A stretch of DNA of 12,102 nucleotides from Tardiphaga sp. (GCA_028290325.1 JAQGJY010000068.1:1-12102), one strand, 5' to 3'. Numbered from the stretch's first letter, positions 1 to 7,778 are shown. Notes: generated from the sequence alone by a model not told the origin. A program made the numbers and translations.

Positions 1-338
1 TCGCGCGACTGATCGGTGCGCCGGTTGTCATCACGACGATCCGGCTGCCGCTGCACCTCGCGCTGCTGACGCGCGCCGCGATCGCGGCCCGACCCTGGAC
101 TCTCCGCCGATTGCTGCGGCGGATTGAAAACCGCGTAACAGGCCGGGCTGAGACGCGCACCGGCCTCGCGCAGGCATGCTTCGACCCGGCCGGCATCCGG
201 CATCGCGGAGGTGCAGAGCCGAAACGCGTCCGGCGTGCAGGCCTCGCGCTGCGCCTCAGTGCCCTGCTGCGCGAATGTCGGACCGCCACTGACGACGAAC
301 GCCAGTGAGATCAAACCGGCATATTTGACTGAAGCCAT
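1..338 (-). CDS. small exported protein with four cysteines (C-terminus cut by window edge)
   Basis: The frame runs from ATG at 338 to the left edge without a stop, giving 112 codons, so the C-terminus is missing. Residues 1-23 look like a Sec signal peptide: Lys5, a hydrophobic stretch (about 7-17), then TFA before QQ as a likely signal peptidase I site. The mature part has Cys34, Cys42, Cys55 and Cys67 (spacing 7, 12 and 11 residues), then a tail rich in Arg, Gln and Asp from about residue 75. This resembles short exported Cys-containing proteins common in Bradyrhizobium and relatives, some of which carry doubtful phosphodiesterase labels; I see no such motif. Start choice: GGGAGA at 344-349 lies 5 nt before the ATG. 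It is separated from the DUF2778 gene by 166 bp and probably has its own promoter. Function unknown; periplasmic location is inferred from the signal peptide. Confidence 0.75.
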   Translation of the reverse strand, partial: MASVKYAGLISLAFVVSGGPTFAQQGTEAQREACTPDAFRLCTSAMPDAGRVEACLREAGARLSPACYAVFNPPQQSAESPGSGRDRGARQQREVQRQPDRRDDNRRTDQSR

Positions 339-376
339 CGTGTTCTCCCGGGTTGCTGTCAGTCAACGCCGCGAGT

Positions 377-392
377 CACGAAAGGGTTCGTG
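377..392. repeat. perfect 6-bp inverted repeat in leader of the exported protein gene
   Basis: CACGAA and TTCGTG arms flank a 4-nt loop, 39-54 nt upstream of the ATG at 338. It could form a small RNA hairpin in the 5' leader or act as an operator. There is no direct evidence for either role. Confidence 0.35.
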
Positions 393-452
393 TTCGTTGC
401 ACGATGATTCAGCGCTATCAGGAACCATTCCGCGCACTGCGTGCCGCCGTCA

Positions 453-470
453 TCCGCGCCAGCGCGCGGA
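453..470 (-). terminator. possible terminator hairpin after the DUF2778 gene
   Basis: TCCGCGC and GCGCGGA arms (7 bp, all but two pairs G-C) with a 4-nt loop lie 35-52 nt downstream of the stop at 505. No T-run follows on the minus strand, so if it terminates transcription it is not a classical intrinsic terminator. An overlapping alternative pairing (428-435 with 464-471, 8 bp) also exists. Confidence 0.3.
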
Positions 471-504
471 ACCGGCTTTCATGGCGTCGTCGAGGCGGAC
501 TAAC

Positions 505-1638
505 TCAATCCATTTTCGCGACGACGATCAGACGCTTGACGTCGCCATTGCGATAGGCCTGCAAGAACTTGTTGTAATCCTTGAACGACACGCAGCCGTT
601 GGAATCGCCGTTCGGGCCAAGCATGTAGGTATGCGCGAGCAACCCGGTGCGGCCGTAGATCGCGCCTTCGCCGCCGACCGGCGTCAGGCGCAATGCCGCG
701 ACGCCGTGAAACAGCGTCTCGCGCGGCTTCAGATCATAGATGTGCGGCGGCGTCACGCCACGCATGCGCAGATGGGCGAAATCGGCCTTGTCCAGATGCT
801 GGCCGAGGCCGGAATGGGCTTCAAGCTTTGTGCCGTCAGGCAGATAGACCATGCGCTTGGAGATATCATACACCGCCGTGGTGCGATCGTAGAGGCCGGG
901 CTTTGCCGCCGCGCTGTCGCTGCCATTGCTCAGCACGCCGCCGTCGGAGCCGGCATAGGCCAGCACGGTGGGCGCGGGCGCGGGATTGCCGAACAGCTTC
1001 TCGAAGATCGACGCATTGCTCGGCTTCGCCGTCGCCAGCGCCATGCGCGCGCGCTGCACCAGCGCATCGTGGCTGAACGCGTTCTTGCTGAGCGGCGCGC
1101 GAACCTCGGCCTGCGGAACGCGCAGATCGGACGGCCGCGATGACGGCATGGGGACGTTGAGCGCGAGTTGCGCCGGCGTCCGCGTCAGCAGCGCCTCTTC
1201 GGCGCGCAACGTATCGACCTTGTTGGCTTCGGCGATCGTCGGTTTGGGTGTGCGGATGGTGAAGCTGTCAGGCGCGGAGCCGAGCGAATAGGTCGGGTCC
1301 AGCAGCGCGACGTAAACATTCTTCTTTTTCGGCGCGACCGGGGCCGCCGCCGCGACCGACGATCTGTCGGGCGTTACAACCGCGAAACGATCGGCGAAGC
1401 TCGCCGCGGCGAACGCCGCCTCCTCGATCGCGGCGAGGTCGGTTCCGGCCGCGTCGAGCCGCTCGTTGAAGCTGATCGTCTCGGCGCTTTTGCCGATGAG
1501 GTGGACGTAGCCGGTCCAGCCACCGGCCAGACCGACCAGCGCCAAAGCGGCGCCACCGAGGAAACTTGAGACCGGGCCCGTCCGCGATGCGCGGTTGGAA
1601 GGGTCACGACGAGATGTCTTACGCGCACTCAAACTCAT
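505..1638 (-). CDS. membrane-anchored DUF2778 (Tlde1-like, L,D-transpeptidase-fold) protein
   Basis: Protein of 377 aa. Order: basic N-terminus (1-22), one hydrophobic segment (about 24-48) acting as an uncleaved signal anchor, a long low-complexity linker rich in Ala, Pro and Ser (about 60-245), and a C-terminal DUF2778 domain (about 255-377). The domain holds His336 and the SNGC motif with Cys349, the His/Cys pair expected of an L,D-transpeptidase-like active site. The domain family includes the Salmonella type VI effector Tlde1, which acts on peptidoglycan tetrapeptides; a cell-wall role in the periplasm is inferred. The frame stays open up to a start at 1836, but that would overlap the preceding gene and put 66 residues of non-signal sequence before the anchor. 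I chose ATG 1638, whose upstream GGGG is a weak ribosome site only 3 nt away; 1710 and a GTG at 1647 are alternatives. No secretion or immunity gene is adjacent, so a housekeeping envelope enzyme is likelier than an effector. Confidence 0.82.
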   Translation of the reverse strand: MSLSARKTSRRDPSNRASRTGPVSSFLGGAALALVGLAGGWTGYVHLIGKSAETISFNERLDAAGTDLAAIEEAAFAAASFADRFAVVTPDRSSVAAAAPVAPKKKNVYVALLDPTYSLGSAPDSFTIRTPKPTIAEANKVDTLRAEEALLTRTPAQLALNVPMPSSRPSDLRVPQAEVRAPLSKNAFSHDALVQRARMALATAKPSNASIFEKLFGNPAPAPTVLAYAGSDGGVLSNGSDSAAAKPGLYDRTTAVYDISKRMVYLPDGTKLEAHSGLGQHLDKADFAHLRMRGVTPPHIYDLKPRETLFHGVAALRLTPVGGEGAIYGRTGLLAHTYMLGPNGDSNGCVSFKDYNKFLQAYRNGDVKRLIVVAKMD

Positions 1639-1770
1639 TCGCCCCACGCCCAGATCAAGTTCACTGGCATCCCCCGAAACAACCGCGTCGTCGAATTCGC
1701 GATGCAGCATGTCGCAGAAGTGCGAAGCGGCATTAAGGCGAGTTTTAGTTAAATGCGTCTTAAATCCCGA

Positions 1771-1789
1771 CGGAACAAAAGCAGTTCCG
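1771..1789 (-). terminator. 6-bp inverted repeat after the NDP-forming synthetase gene
   Basis: CGGAAC and GTTCCG arms with a 7-nt loop containing TTTT lie 22-40 nt after the stop at 1811. This could be a weak terminator for the catabolic operon or an operator for the DUF2778 gene. The GGAAC arm also resembles the -35 box of EcfG-type stress promoters, but I found no matching CGTT at the right spacing. Confidence 0.3.
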
Positions 1790-1810
1790 CCTTGGCTCCC
1801 AGTTCCCATG

Positions 1811-3901
1811 TCATTGCGACTGAAATACGACAGCATCGACGACGACGCAGCCCCTGCCCGCGCTATCGAGCAGCACCGGATTGAGATCGATACTGGTCAC
1901 TTTCGCGGCGTCGTCGCGCATCAGCTCGCCGACCATGACGACGGCCTGAGCCAGCGCATCGACGTCCATCGCCTGCTCGCCGCGCACCCCCGCAAAGAGC
2001 GGCGCGATCCGCAGCTTGGCCAACGCGGCTTTCACATCCTCGGCGTTGAAAGGCGGCAGCAGCAACGTCGTGTCCTTGAAGACCTCGACATATTTGCCGC
2101 CATCGCCCACCACGATGACCGGACCGAACACCGCGTCGCGATGCGCGCCGATCATCACTTCGCGGCGGCCCTTGGCCATCGCGCCGACGATGACGCCGTC
2201 GAACCGCGCGCCGTGCTTGCGAATGATCGCCTCCATCTCGGCATAGACCTCGCCCGTATCCTCGCGTGAGCCGACGTTGAGCTTGACCAGGCCCAGTTCG
2301 GATTTATGTGCGATGTCGGCCGAGCAGCCTTTCACCACGACCGGCCCGCCGATCGCTTCGAACGCGGCGATGGCTTCGGCGCGCGAGCGACAGAGCCGAT
2401 GCGGCACAACGGGAACACCGCGCGCCGCCAGCAGCGCCAGACTGTCCGCCTCATTCAACATACTGGTTGTGTCGCTGACCGGCGCGGACGGCGATGGCGG
2501 CGCTTGATCTGGACGCGCCGCCACGCGCGCCATCAATTCGCGATGCGCGAGAAACTGATGCAAGGCCGTCACCGCCTCGACCTCGGTCGGAAACACCGTC
2601 GTGCCCTCGGCCTCGAATTGCTGCGCGACGCTGGGCTGCGTCGCCGCGACGACGATCGGCTTGCCGGTCTGTTTGGCGAAGGCGGCCGCGTCGCGCGAGA
2701 ACGCCTCGACGTCGTAACCGGGTCCCGCCACCGGCACCCCGATCAGGAACGCATCGGCGGCCGGATCGGTCGCGATCACCGGCAGGATGTCGCCGAACAA
2801 GCGGCTGTTCGATAACAGCGCGGCCGTGAGGTCGATCGGATTGGTCGTGGTCGCGAAGCTCGGCAGGATGCCTTTCAGTTTCGCGTCGGTTTCCGGCGCC
2901 AGTTTGGCCATCGGCATGCCGACCGTGGTCGCGGCATCCGCCGTCATCACACAGACCGCGCCGGAATTGCTGATCGCGACGAGACGCCGCCCCTTTGGCT
3001 TCCAGCCCTTGAGATAGAGGGCGGTCGCCTCGACGAGCCCACGCATATCCTGCGCGCGCCAGATGCCATGGTGCTCGAAGAACGCATCGACGACGCGATC
3101 TTCATTCGCGAGCGCGCCGGTATGCGATTGCGCCGCCTGACGTCCGGCTTCGGAGCGGCCGGATTTCAGCGCGATGATCGGCAGATCGCGATCGCGCGCC
3201 ACCGCCGCCAGTTCCTCCAGATATTTCTTCTCGGGAATGCTTTCGAGATAAAGCAGCATGAGCTTCACCTCGGGATCCTCGGCGACCGCGATCGCCAACT
3301 CACCGACGGTGATGTCGGCGTCGTTGCCCGTCGCATGCGTATGGCGAACGCCGATGCCGCGCTGGCGCAGAAATCCGACCGGAACGGTGGACAGCGCGCC
3401 GCTCTGGCTCAGCATCGCGACATGGCCGCTCGCGCGATCCATGTCCATGAACATCGTGGAGAACGACGCGATCGCGCCGGTGCCGAAATTGGCGAGGCCC
3501 TGCGAGTTCGGCCCGACGATCCGCATGCCGTGCTGGTGCGCGGTCGCGACCATCGCGCGTTCCTTGGCCTTGCCCTCCACGGGATCGACCTCGCCGAAAC
3601 CCGATGCCATGACGACCGCAATCTTCACGCCGGCTTTGGCGCAATCCTCGACCGCGCCGATCGCGTGATCGCCGGCGACCGCGACGATGACCATTTCGGG
3701 CGCCTCGGGAAGATCACCGAGGCTTTTATAACACTTGTACCCCTGCACCTCGGACCGCGACGGATTGATCGGGAAAATCTTGCCCTTGAAGCCGAACTTG
3801 TCGAGATAATGCACCGGGCGGCCGCCGACCTTGTTCGGGTTTTCGGAGGCGCCGATGATGGCGACGGATTTCGGATCGAGGGCGGCGCGCAGACGGCTCA
3901 T
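1811..3901 (-). CDS. NDP-forming acyl-CoA synthetase (acetate--CoA ligase family)
   Basis: Single-chain 696-aa fusion of the alpha- and beta-like parts of ADP-forming acyl-CoA synthetases. A CoA-binding Rossmann domain starts with SVAIIGAS (12-19) and spans to about 130. Two succinyl-CoA-ligase-like domains follow (about 150-460), with the phosphorylated histidine in SHTGAL (His260). After a Pro-rich linker (about 463-478) comes an ATP-grasp domain (about 480-696) with GGPVVVKG (518-525) and the second relay histidine in AHKSELG (His532). Both histidines needed for phosphate relay are present, so it should be active: acid + CoA + NTP gives acyl-CoA + NDP + Pi, reversibly, in the cytoplasm. 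The substrate cannot be read from the sequence. Its ATG overlaps the TGA of the DUF35 gene by 4 nt, with AGGA 7 nt upstream, implying translational coupling. It is the last gene of the cluster and may recover energy from a product acyl-CoA rather than activate the first substrate. Confidence 0.93.
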   Translation of the reverse strand: MSRLRAALDPKSVAIIGASENPNKVGGRPVHYLDKFGFKGKIFPINPSRSEVQGYKCYKSLGDLPEAPEMVIVAVAGDHAIGAVEDCAKAGVKIAVVMASGFGEVDPVEGKAKERAMVATAHQHGMRIVGPNSQGLANFGTGAIASFSTMFMDMDRASGHVAMLSQSGALSTVPVGFLRQRGIGVRHTHATGNDADITVGELAIAVAEDPEVKLMLLYLESIPEKKYLEELAAVARDRDLPIIALKSGRSEAGRQAAQSHTGALANEDRVVDAFFEHHGIWRAQDMRGLVEATALYLKGWKPKGRRLVAISNSGAVCVMTADAATTVGMPMAKLAPETDAKLKGILPSFATTTNPIDLTAALLSNSRLFGDILPVIATDPAADAFLIGVPVAGPGYDVEAFSRDAAAFAKQTGKPIVVAATQPSVAQQFEAEGTTVFPTEVEAVTALHQFLAHRELMARVAARPDQAPPSPSAPVSDTTSMLNEADSLALLAARGVPVVPHRLCRSRAEAIAAFEAIGGPVVVKGCSADIAHKSELGLVKLNVGSREDTGEVYAEMEAIIRKHGARFDGVIVGAMAKGRREVMIGAHRDAVFGPVIVVGDGGKYVEVFKDTTLLLPPFNAEDVKAALAKLRIAPLFAGVRGEQAMDVDALAQAVVMVGELMRDDAAKVTSIDLNPVLLDSAGRGCVVVDAVVFQSQ

Positions 3902-4230
3902 GAGGAAGTCCTTTGAAAATACGGAACGCGGTGTCCGGCGAAATCACGCGCGGTCGCGACGACGCGGTCGCCGATGGTGAGGGATTTGTCGCCATGCGCC
4001 ATCATCCGGAATCCTTCGGCGGCATCGACGAGAACGATCATGTAAGGCACTTCGGCGCGGGTCTCCGGCGTCGCGGCGCGATGCACGAGCGACGTCGCGT
4101 AAACGACGCCCACGCCGCTCGCGGTTCTTGTCAACGGATCATTCGCGCCGCACGCCGCGCAAAATGCGCGCGCGAAATACTGGATGTGCCCGCAGGCGTC
4201 ACAGGTTTGGAACGTGATGCTGTCGCTCAT
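3898..4230 (-). CDS. DUF35 zinc-ribbon/OB-fold protein, thiolase partner
   Basis: Protein of 110 aa, the usual size for stand-alone DUF35 proteins. The N-terminal rubredoxin-like zinc ribbon has Cys10, Cys13, Cys24 and Cys27 (two CxxC knuckles). An OB-fold follows (about 38-105), with the family-typical PYMIVLVDA (62-70) and IGDRV (86-90). Proteins of this family bind thiolase-superfamily enzymes: the DUF35 partner of the Ltp2 aldolase, PhlB with PhlC, and the archaeal thiolase/HMG-CoA synthase complex. They bridge or shape the acyl-CoA site. The gene overlaps the thiolase-like gene upstream by 4 nt (ATGA) and the synthetase gene downstream by 4 nt, so its partner is almost certainly the thiolase-like protein. 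Start: the frame is open upstream to 4389, but that part lies inside the thiolase gene; ATG 4230 has GGAG 8 nt upstream and begins just before the zinc ribbon. Confidence 0.92.
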   Translation of the reverse strand: MSDSITFQTCDACGHIQYFARAFCAACGANDPLTRTASGVGVVYATSLVHRAATPETRAEVPYMIVLVDAAEGFRMMAHGDKSLTIGDRVVATARDFAGHRVPYFQRTSS

Positions 4231-5363
4231 CGCACGCGCTCCAGAAACATCGAGACGTGCGACGACAACACACCCCCGTCGCCATGGATGAGCGCCATCG
4301 AGGCCTCGCGCACCTGGCGATCTCCGGCGCGTCCCGTCATCTGCAAATGCGTCTCGACCAGATGCGCCATCGCGCCGCCGACACCGCAATGGCCATAGCT
4401 CAACAAACCGCCATGGGTATTCAACGGCATCGCGCCGTCGCGACTGAAATGGCCGGAGCGTACCAGATCCGCCGCCTCGCCGCGTCCGGCAAGGCCGAGG
4501 TCTTCGAGCAGCATGGCCAGCGTAATCGTGAAGCTGTCATAGACCGCCGCGTAGTTCACGTCGGAGATCGCCACGCCCGATGCCTGCTTGGCGCGCGCGA
4601 TCGCGATCGCGGCGCCGAATTTGTCGAGCGCGGGCGCCGCCGTGACATGCTGATGAGTATGCGCCTGTGCGGCGCCGCGAATTTGAATGGCGAACGCGGT
4701 GGTCGGCTCGCGACTGACGACGAAGGCGGCGCCACCATCGGAGACCGGACAACAGTCGAGCAGTTTCAGCGGCGTGGCGACCGGCTTCGACGCCATCACG
4801 TCGGCGACGCTGATCGGATCGCGAAACTGCGCGCCGGGATGCATCGCGGCATTGCCGCGCATCAGCACCGCAAATTCGGCGAAGTCTTGCTCGGTGACGC
4901 CAAATTCGTGCATGTAGCGCGAGGCGACGAGACCGTAATAGGCCGGGATGGTCGGGCCAAGCGGCACCTCGTAAACTGGATGGCCGACCTGCGCGAGCGT
5001 TTGAATCGACGCGTCGCGGCTTTGCCCGGTCAGGCGGTTTTCACCGCCGACCACAAGCACATGGTTCACCACGCCGGCGTCGACCAGGTGATGCGCGAGC
5101 ATCGTCATCGCCATGCCGGTCGCGCCGCCGACCTGGATCGCATGCGCGTAGGATGGCGCGAGGCCAAAATGTTCACAGAACACGGTGGCCAGCATGATGT
5201 GCGGCATCGTGGTCGAATAGCCGCAGAGAAAACCATCGATCTCGGCGCGCCGCAGCCCGGCGTCGGTCAGCGCCAGTTCAGCCGCCGTGCTCATGAGGTC
5301 AAGCGTGGATTGGCCGTCATGTCGACCGAACGATGTGAGACCGACGCCTGTGATGAAACTCAT
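4227..5363 (-). CDS. thiolase-like protein lacking catalytic cysteines (candidate Ltp2-type retro-aldolase)
   Basis: Protein of 378 aa with a complete thiolase fold: N-terminal half to about 225, C-terminal half 226-378. The nucleophile motif, normally C-A-[ST]-G, reads GGATG, with Gly80 in place of Cys. The HDCF motif of SCP2-type thiolases reads YDSF (Tyr275, Asp276, Ser277, Phe278). The C-terminal Cys-x-Gly region reads HGDGG (360-364). The active-site His of the GHP motif remains (GHCGVGG, His325). Claisen chemistry by a Cys-acyl intermediate is therefore unlikely. Known Cys-less relatives paired with DUF35 proteins, such as Ltp2 of actinobacterial steroid degradation, cleave a tertiary beta-hydroxyacyl-CoA by retro-aldol reaction with a YD[CS]F tyrosine at the active site. 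That activity is my inference here. GAGGG lies 7 nt before the ATG; 10 bp separate it from the dehydrogenase stop, and it overlaps the DUF35 gene by 4 nt. Automated labels such as acetyl-CoA acetyltransferase would be misleading. Confidence 0.9.
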   Translation of the reverse strand: MSFITGVGLTSFGRHDGQSTLDLMSTAAELALTDAGLRRAEIDGFLCGYSTTMPHIMLATVFCEHFGLAPSYAHAIQVGGATGMAMTMLAHHLVDAGVVNHVLVVGGENRLTGQSRDASIQTLAQVGHPVYEVPLGPTIPAYYGLVASRYMHEFGVTEQDFAEFAVLMRGNAAMHPGAQFRDPISVADVMASKPVATPLKLLDCCPVSDGGAAFVVSREPTTAFAIQIRGAAQAHTHQHVTAAPALDKFGAAIAIARAKQASGVAISDVNYAAVYDSFTITLAMLLEDLGLAGRGEAADLVRSGHFSRDGAMPLNTHGGLLSYGHCGVGGAMAHLVETHLQMTGRAGDRQVREASMALIHGDGGVLSSHVSMFLERVR

Positions 5364-5373
5364 CGCGCCGCCC

Positions 5374-6540
5374 TCAATAAGACTTCGGCAGACCGAGCAC
5401 CTTCTCGGCGATGAAGCTGAGAACGAGTTGCGGCGAGATCGGCGCGATGCGGGGAATTAAGGATTCCCTTAAATACCGTTCGACGTGATATTCCTTGGCG
5501 TATCCGAAACCGCCATGCGTCATCACCGCCTGTTCGCAGGCCTGAAAGCCCGCCTCGGCCGCGAGATATTTCGCGGCGTTCGCGGCCGGTCCGCACGGCA
5601 GCTTCTGGTCGTATTGCCAACCGGCGGACAATACCATCAGCCACGCCGCTTCCAGCTCCATCCAGTTCTTCGCCAGCGGATGCTGAATCGCCTGGTTCTT
5701 GCCGATCGGCCGATTGAAGACGTTGCGATTTTTGGCGTAGTCGGTGGCGCGCGCCAAAGCCGCGCGGCCGAGCCCGACGGCTTCCGCCGCGATCAGGATA
5801 CGCTCGGGATTCATGCCGTGCAGAATATATTCGAAGCCGCGACCTTCCTCGCCGATCCGATCCTCGACCGGAATTTCGAAGTCCGCGATGAACAATTCGT
5901 TGGAATCGACGGCCTTGCGACCCATCTTCGCGATCTCGTGGACGGCGATCTTGTCGCGGTCGAAGTCGGTGTAGAACAGGCTCAGCCCATGCGTCGGGCT
6001 CTTGACGTCTTCCAGCGGCGTCGTGCGCGCCAGCAGCAGAATCTTGTCCGCGACTTGCGCCGTCGAGATCCACACCTTCTGGCCATTGACGATATAGCGG
6101 TCGCCCTGCCGCACCGCGCGGGTCTTCAACTGCGTGGTGTTGAGGCCGGTGTTCGGCTCGGTCACGGCGAAGCAGGATTTTTCCGAGCCGTTGACGATAC
6201 CGGGCAGCATTCGCGCGCATTGCGCGTCGGTGCCGAACACGACGACCGGGTTGAGCCCGAACACATTCATATGAATGGCGGACGCACCGGACATGCCGGC
6301 GCCCGATTCCGCGATCGCGCGCATCATGATCGCGGCGTCGGTGATGCCCAGTCCCGAACCGCCATAGGCCTCGGGAATGCAGATGCCGAGCCAGCCCGCA
6401 TCGGCGAAGGCTTTGTGAAAATCGTGCGGAAAGCCGCCCTCGCTATCCTTCCTCAGCCAATAGGCATCATCGAAGCCGGCGCAGATTTTCCGCGTCGCAT
6501 CGCGAATGGATTCCTGGTTCTCACTGAGGGCAAAATCCAT
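5374..6540 (-). CDS. acyl-CoA dehydrogenase
   Basis: FAD-dependent alpha,beta-dehydrogenation of an acyl-CoA, passing electrons to ETF; cytoplasmic. The 388-aa length is normal. Visible landmarks: N-terminal helical domain (1-120), the FAD-binding beta-domain with FAVTEPNTG (124-132) and VNGQKVWIST (151-160), and the C-terminal helical domain with THGGFGYAKE (341-350). The usual catalytic Glu in the C-terminal EGT motif is missing; that stretch reads RIAPISPQ (364-371). Glu246, in GMNPER, sits where isovaleryl-CoA and long-chain dehydrogenases carry their base, so catalysis is probably retained with the base on that helix. This suggests a branched, long or bulky acyl group but does not prove it. 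The gene begins 4 bp after the CoA-transferase stop, with AGGA 8 nt upstream of the ATG, and is followed after 10 bp by the thiolase-like gene. Confidence 0.94.
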   Translation of the reverse strand: MDFALSENQESIRDATRKICAGFDDAYWLRKDSEGGFPHDFHKAFADAGWLGICIPEAYGGSGLGITDAAIMMRAIAESGAGMSGASAIHMNVFGLNPVVVFGTDAQCARMLPGIVNGSEKSCFAVTEPNTGLNTTQLKTRAVRQGDRYIVNGQKVWISTAQVADKILLLARTTPLEDVKSPTHGLSLFYTDFDRDKIAVHEIAKMGRKAVDSNELFIADFEIPVEDRIGEEGRGFEYILHGMNPERILIAAEAVGLGRAALARATDYAKNRNVFNRPIGKNQAIQHPLAKNWMELEAAWLMVLSAGWQYDQKLPCGPAANAAKYLAAEAGFQACEQAVMTHGGFGYAKEYHVERYLRESLIPRIAPISPQLVLSFIAEKVLGLPKSY

Positions 6541-6544
6541 CGGA

Positions 6545-7756
6545 CTAATCCTGAGGTGGTTCGGGCGGCATCTTGATGACGCCGTCGCGGGTAAGGGTCG
6601 CGATCTCCTCAGCGCTCATGCCGGCGTCGCGCAAAATCTCCGCGCTGTGCTGGCCGAGCAGCGGCGCCAGACGCGACGGCGCCACAGGCGTTTCCGACCA
6701 CGTCGCCGACACTTTCATGCTGCGGATGGCGCCCTCCGTCGGATGCTCGACGACCGGAAACATGTTGGCGGCGACGAGATGCGGATCGTCCAAGATGCTT
6801 TCGAGATCGTGCATCGGCAGCGACGGCACGTCGGCTTCGTCGAGCAGCGTTGTCCACGCGGCAGTGGTCCTGGTCAGAAATATACGCGCCAGCTCGGCGT
6901 AGACGATGTCGATATTCACCGCGCGCATCGCGAAGCTGGTGTAGCGCGGATCGGCCAGCAGGTCGTCGCGCCCGACCGCGGCCAGGAAGGCCAGCCATTG
7001 CTTGTCGTTGTAGACCATCACGCAGATGAAGCCGTCCGCGGTTTCGTAAGGTCGCCGGTCGCGCGACAGATGGCGCGCATAGCCGCCTTTATCGAGCGGC
7101 GGTTCATACGTCAGCCCGCCGAGATGATCGCCCATCACGAAACTTGCCATCGTCTCGAACATCGGAATATCGACGCGCTGGCCGCGTCCGGTTTTGGCGC
7201 GATGCACCAGGCTCGCGGTGATCGCGCCGACCGCCGTGAGGCCGACGACGCGATCGACCAGGGCATTCGGCACATAGCGCGGCGTGCCGTCCGATGTCCG
7301 CGCGTTCAGCGACGGCAGCGCGGTGGCGCCCTGAATCAGATCATCATAAGCCGGTTTGGCGGCATAGGGCCCATCCTGGCCGAAGCCAAAAACGCCGGCA
7401 TAGATCAGTTTCGGGTTCAATTCCGCGAGCGTTTCATAGCCCAAATCGAGCCGCTGCATCGCCGCCGGACGAACATTGTAAACCAGCACGTCGGCGGTCG
7501 CGATCAAACGCAGCAGCGCTTGACGACCGCTGGGCTTTTTGAGGTCCAGACAGATCGAGCGCTTGCTGCGGTTGGTGTTGAGAAAAACCGGCCCCATGCC
7601 GGCATTGCGCATCGGCCCGATCAGCCGGGTCACGTCGCCGTCGGGCGACTCGACCTTGATGACGTCGGCGCCATAGTCGCCGAGCATCTGGGTCGCGTAA
7701 GGCCCCATCAACACCGACGTCATGTCGATCACCTTGACGCCGTCCAATGGTCCCAT
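6545..7756 (-). CDS. CaiB/BaiF-family (class III) CoA-transferase
   Basis: Protein of 403 aa, typical of the family. N-terminal GPLDGVKVID (2-11) is followed by the large-domain motif GDYGADVIKVE (26-36) and LNTNRSKRSICLDLK (59-73). The catalytic Asp168 in NALVDRVVG, attacked by the acyl-CoA carbonyl in formyl-CoA transferase and CaiB, is conserved. It moves CoA from one acid to another without ATP; donor and acceptor are unknown. Members also include racemases such as AMACR, which use His/Asp instead, but the overall pattern fits a transferase better. Start: the frame is open to 7822, but ATG 7756 places the family-typical N-terminus first and has GGGAG 9 nt upstream (GGAA at 4 nt). A 144-bp gap separates it from the AMP-forming synthetase gene, while only 4 bp separate it from the dehydrogenase gene downstream, so it may head its own transcript. 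Confidence 0.93.
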   Translation of the reverse strand: MGPLDGVKVIDMTSVLMGPYATQMLGDYGADVIKVESPDGDVTRLIGPMRNAGMGPVFLNTNRSKRSICLDLKKPSGRQALLRLIATADVLVYNVRPAAMQRLDLGYETLAELNPKLIYAGVFGFGQDGPYAAKPAYDDLIQGATALPSLNARTSDGTPRYVPNALVDRVVGLTAVGAITASLVHRAKTGRGQRVDIPMFETMASFVMGDHLGGLTYEPPLDKGGYARHLSRDRRPYETADGFICVMVYNDKQWLAFLAAVGRDDLLADPRYTSFAMRAVNIDIVYAELARIFLTRTTAAWTTLLDEADVPSLPMHDLESILDDPHLVAANMFPVVEHPTEGAIRSMKVSATWSETPVAPSRLAPLLGQHSAEILRDAGMSAEEIATLTRDGVIKMPPEPPQD

Positions 7757-7778
7757 CGTGTTCCGCTCCCGGCGTCGG

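Noticed and set aside
421..450. EcfG-type stress promoter at GGAAC on the plus strand
   Set aside because: No CGTT stands at the needed 16-18 nt spacing, and no plus-strand gene follows.
1639..1836. N-terminal extension of the DUF2778 protein from ATG 1836
   Set aside because: It would overlap the upstream gene by 26 nt and place 66 unremarkable residues before the membrane anchor. The internal ATG at 1638 gives a normal signal-anchor layout, though its ribosome site is weak.
4257..5414. 385-codon plus-strand frame
   Set aside because: Exactly opposite the thiolase-like gene; Arg/His-rich translation without motifs. Treated as a shadow.
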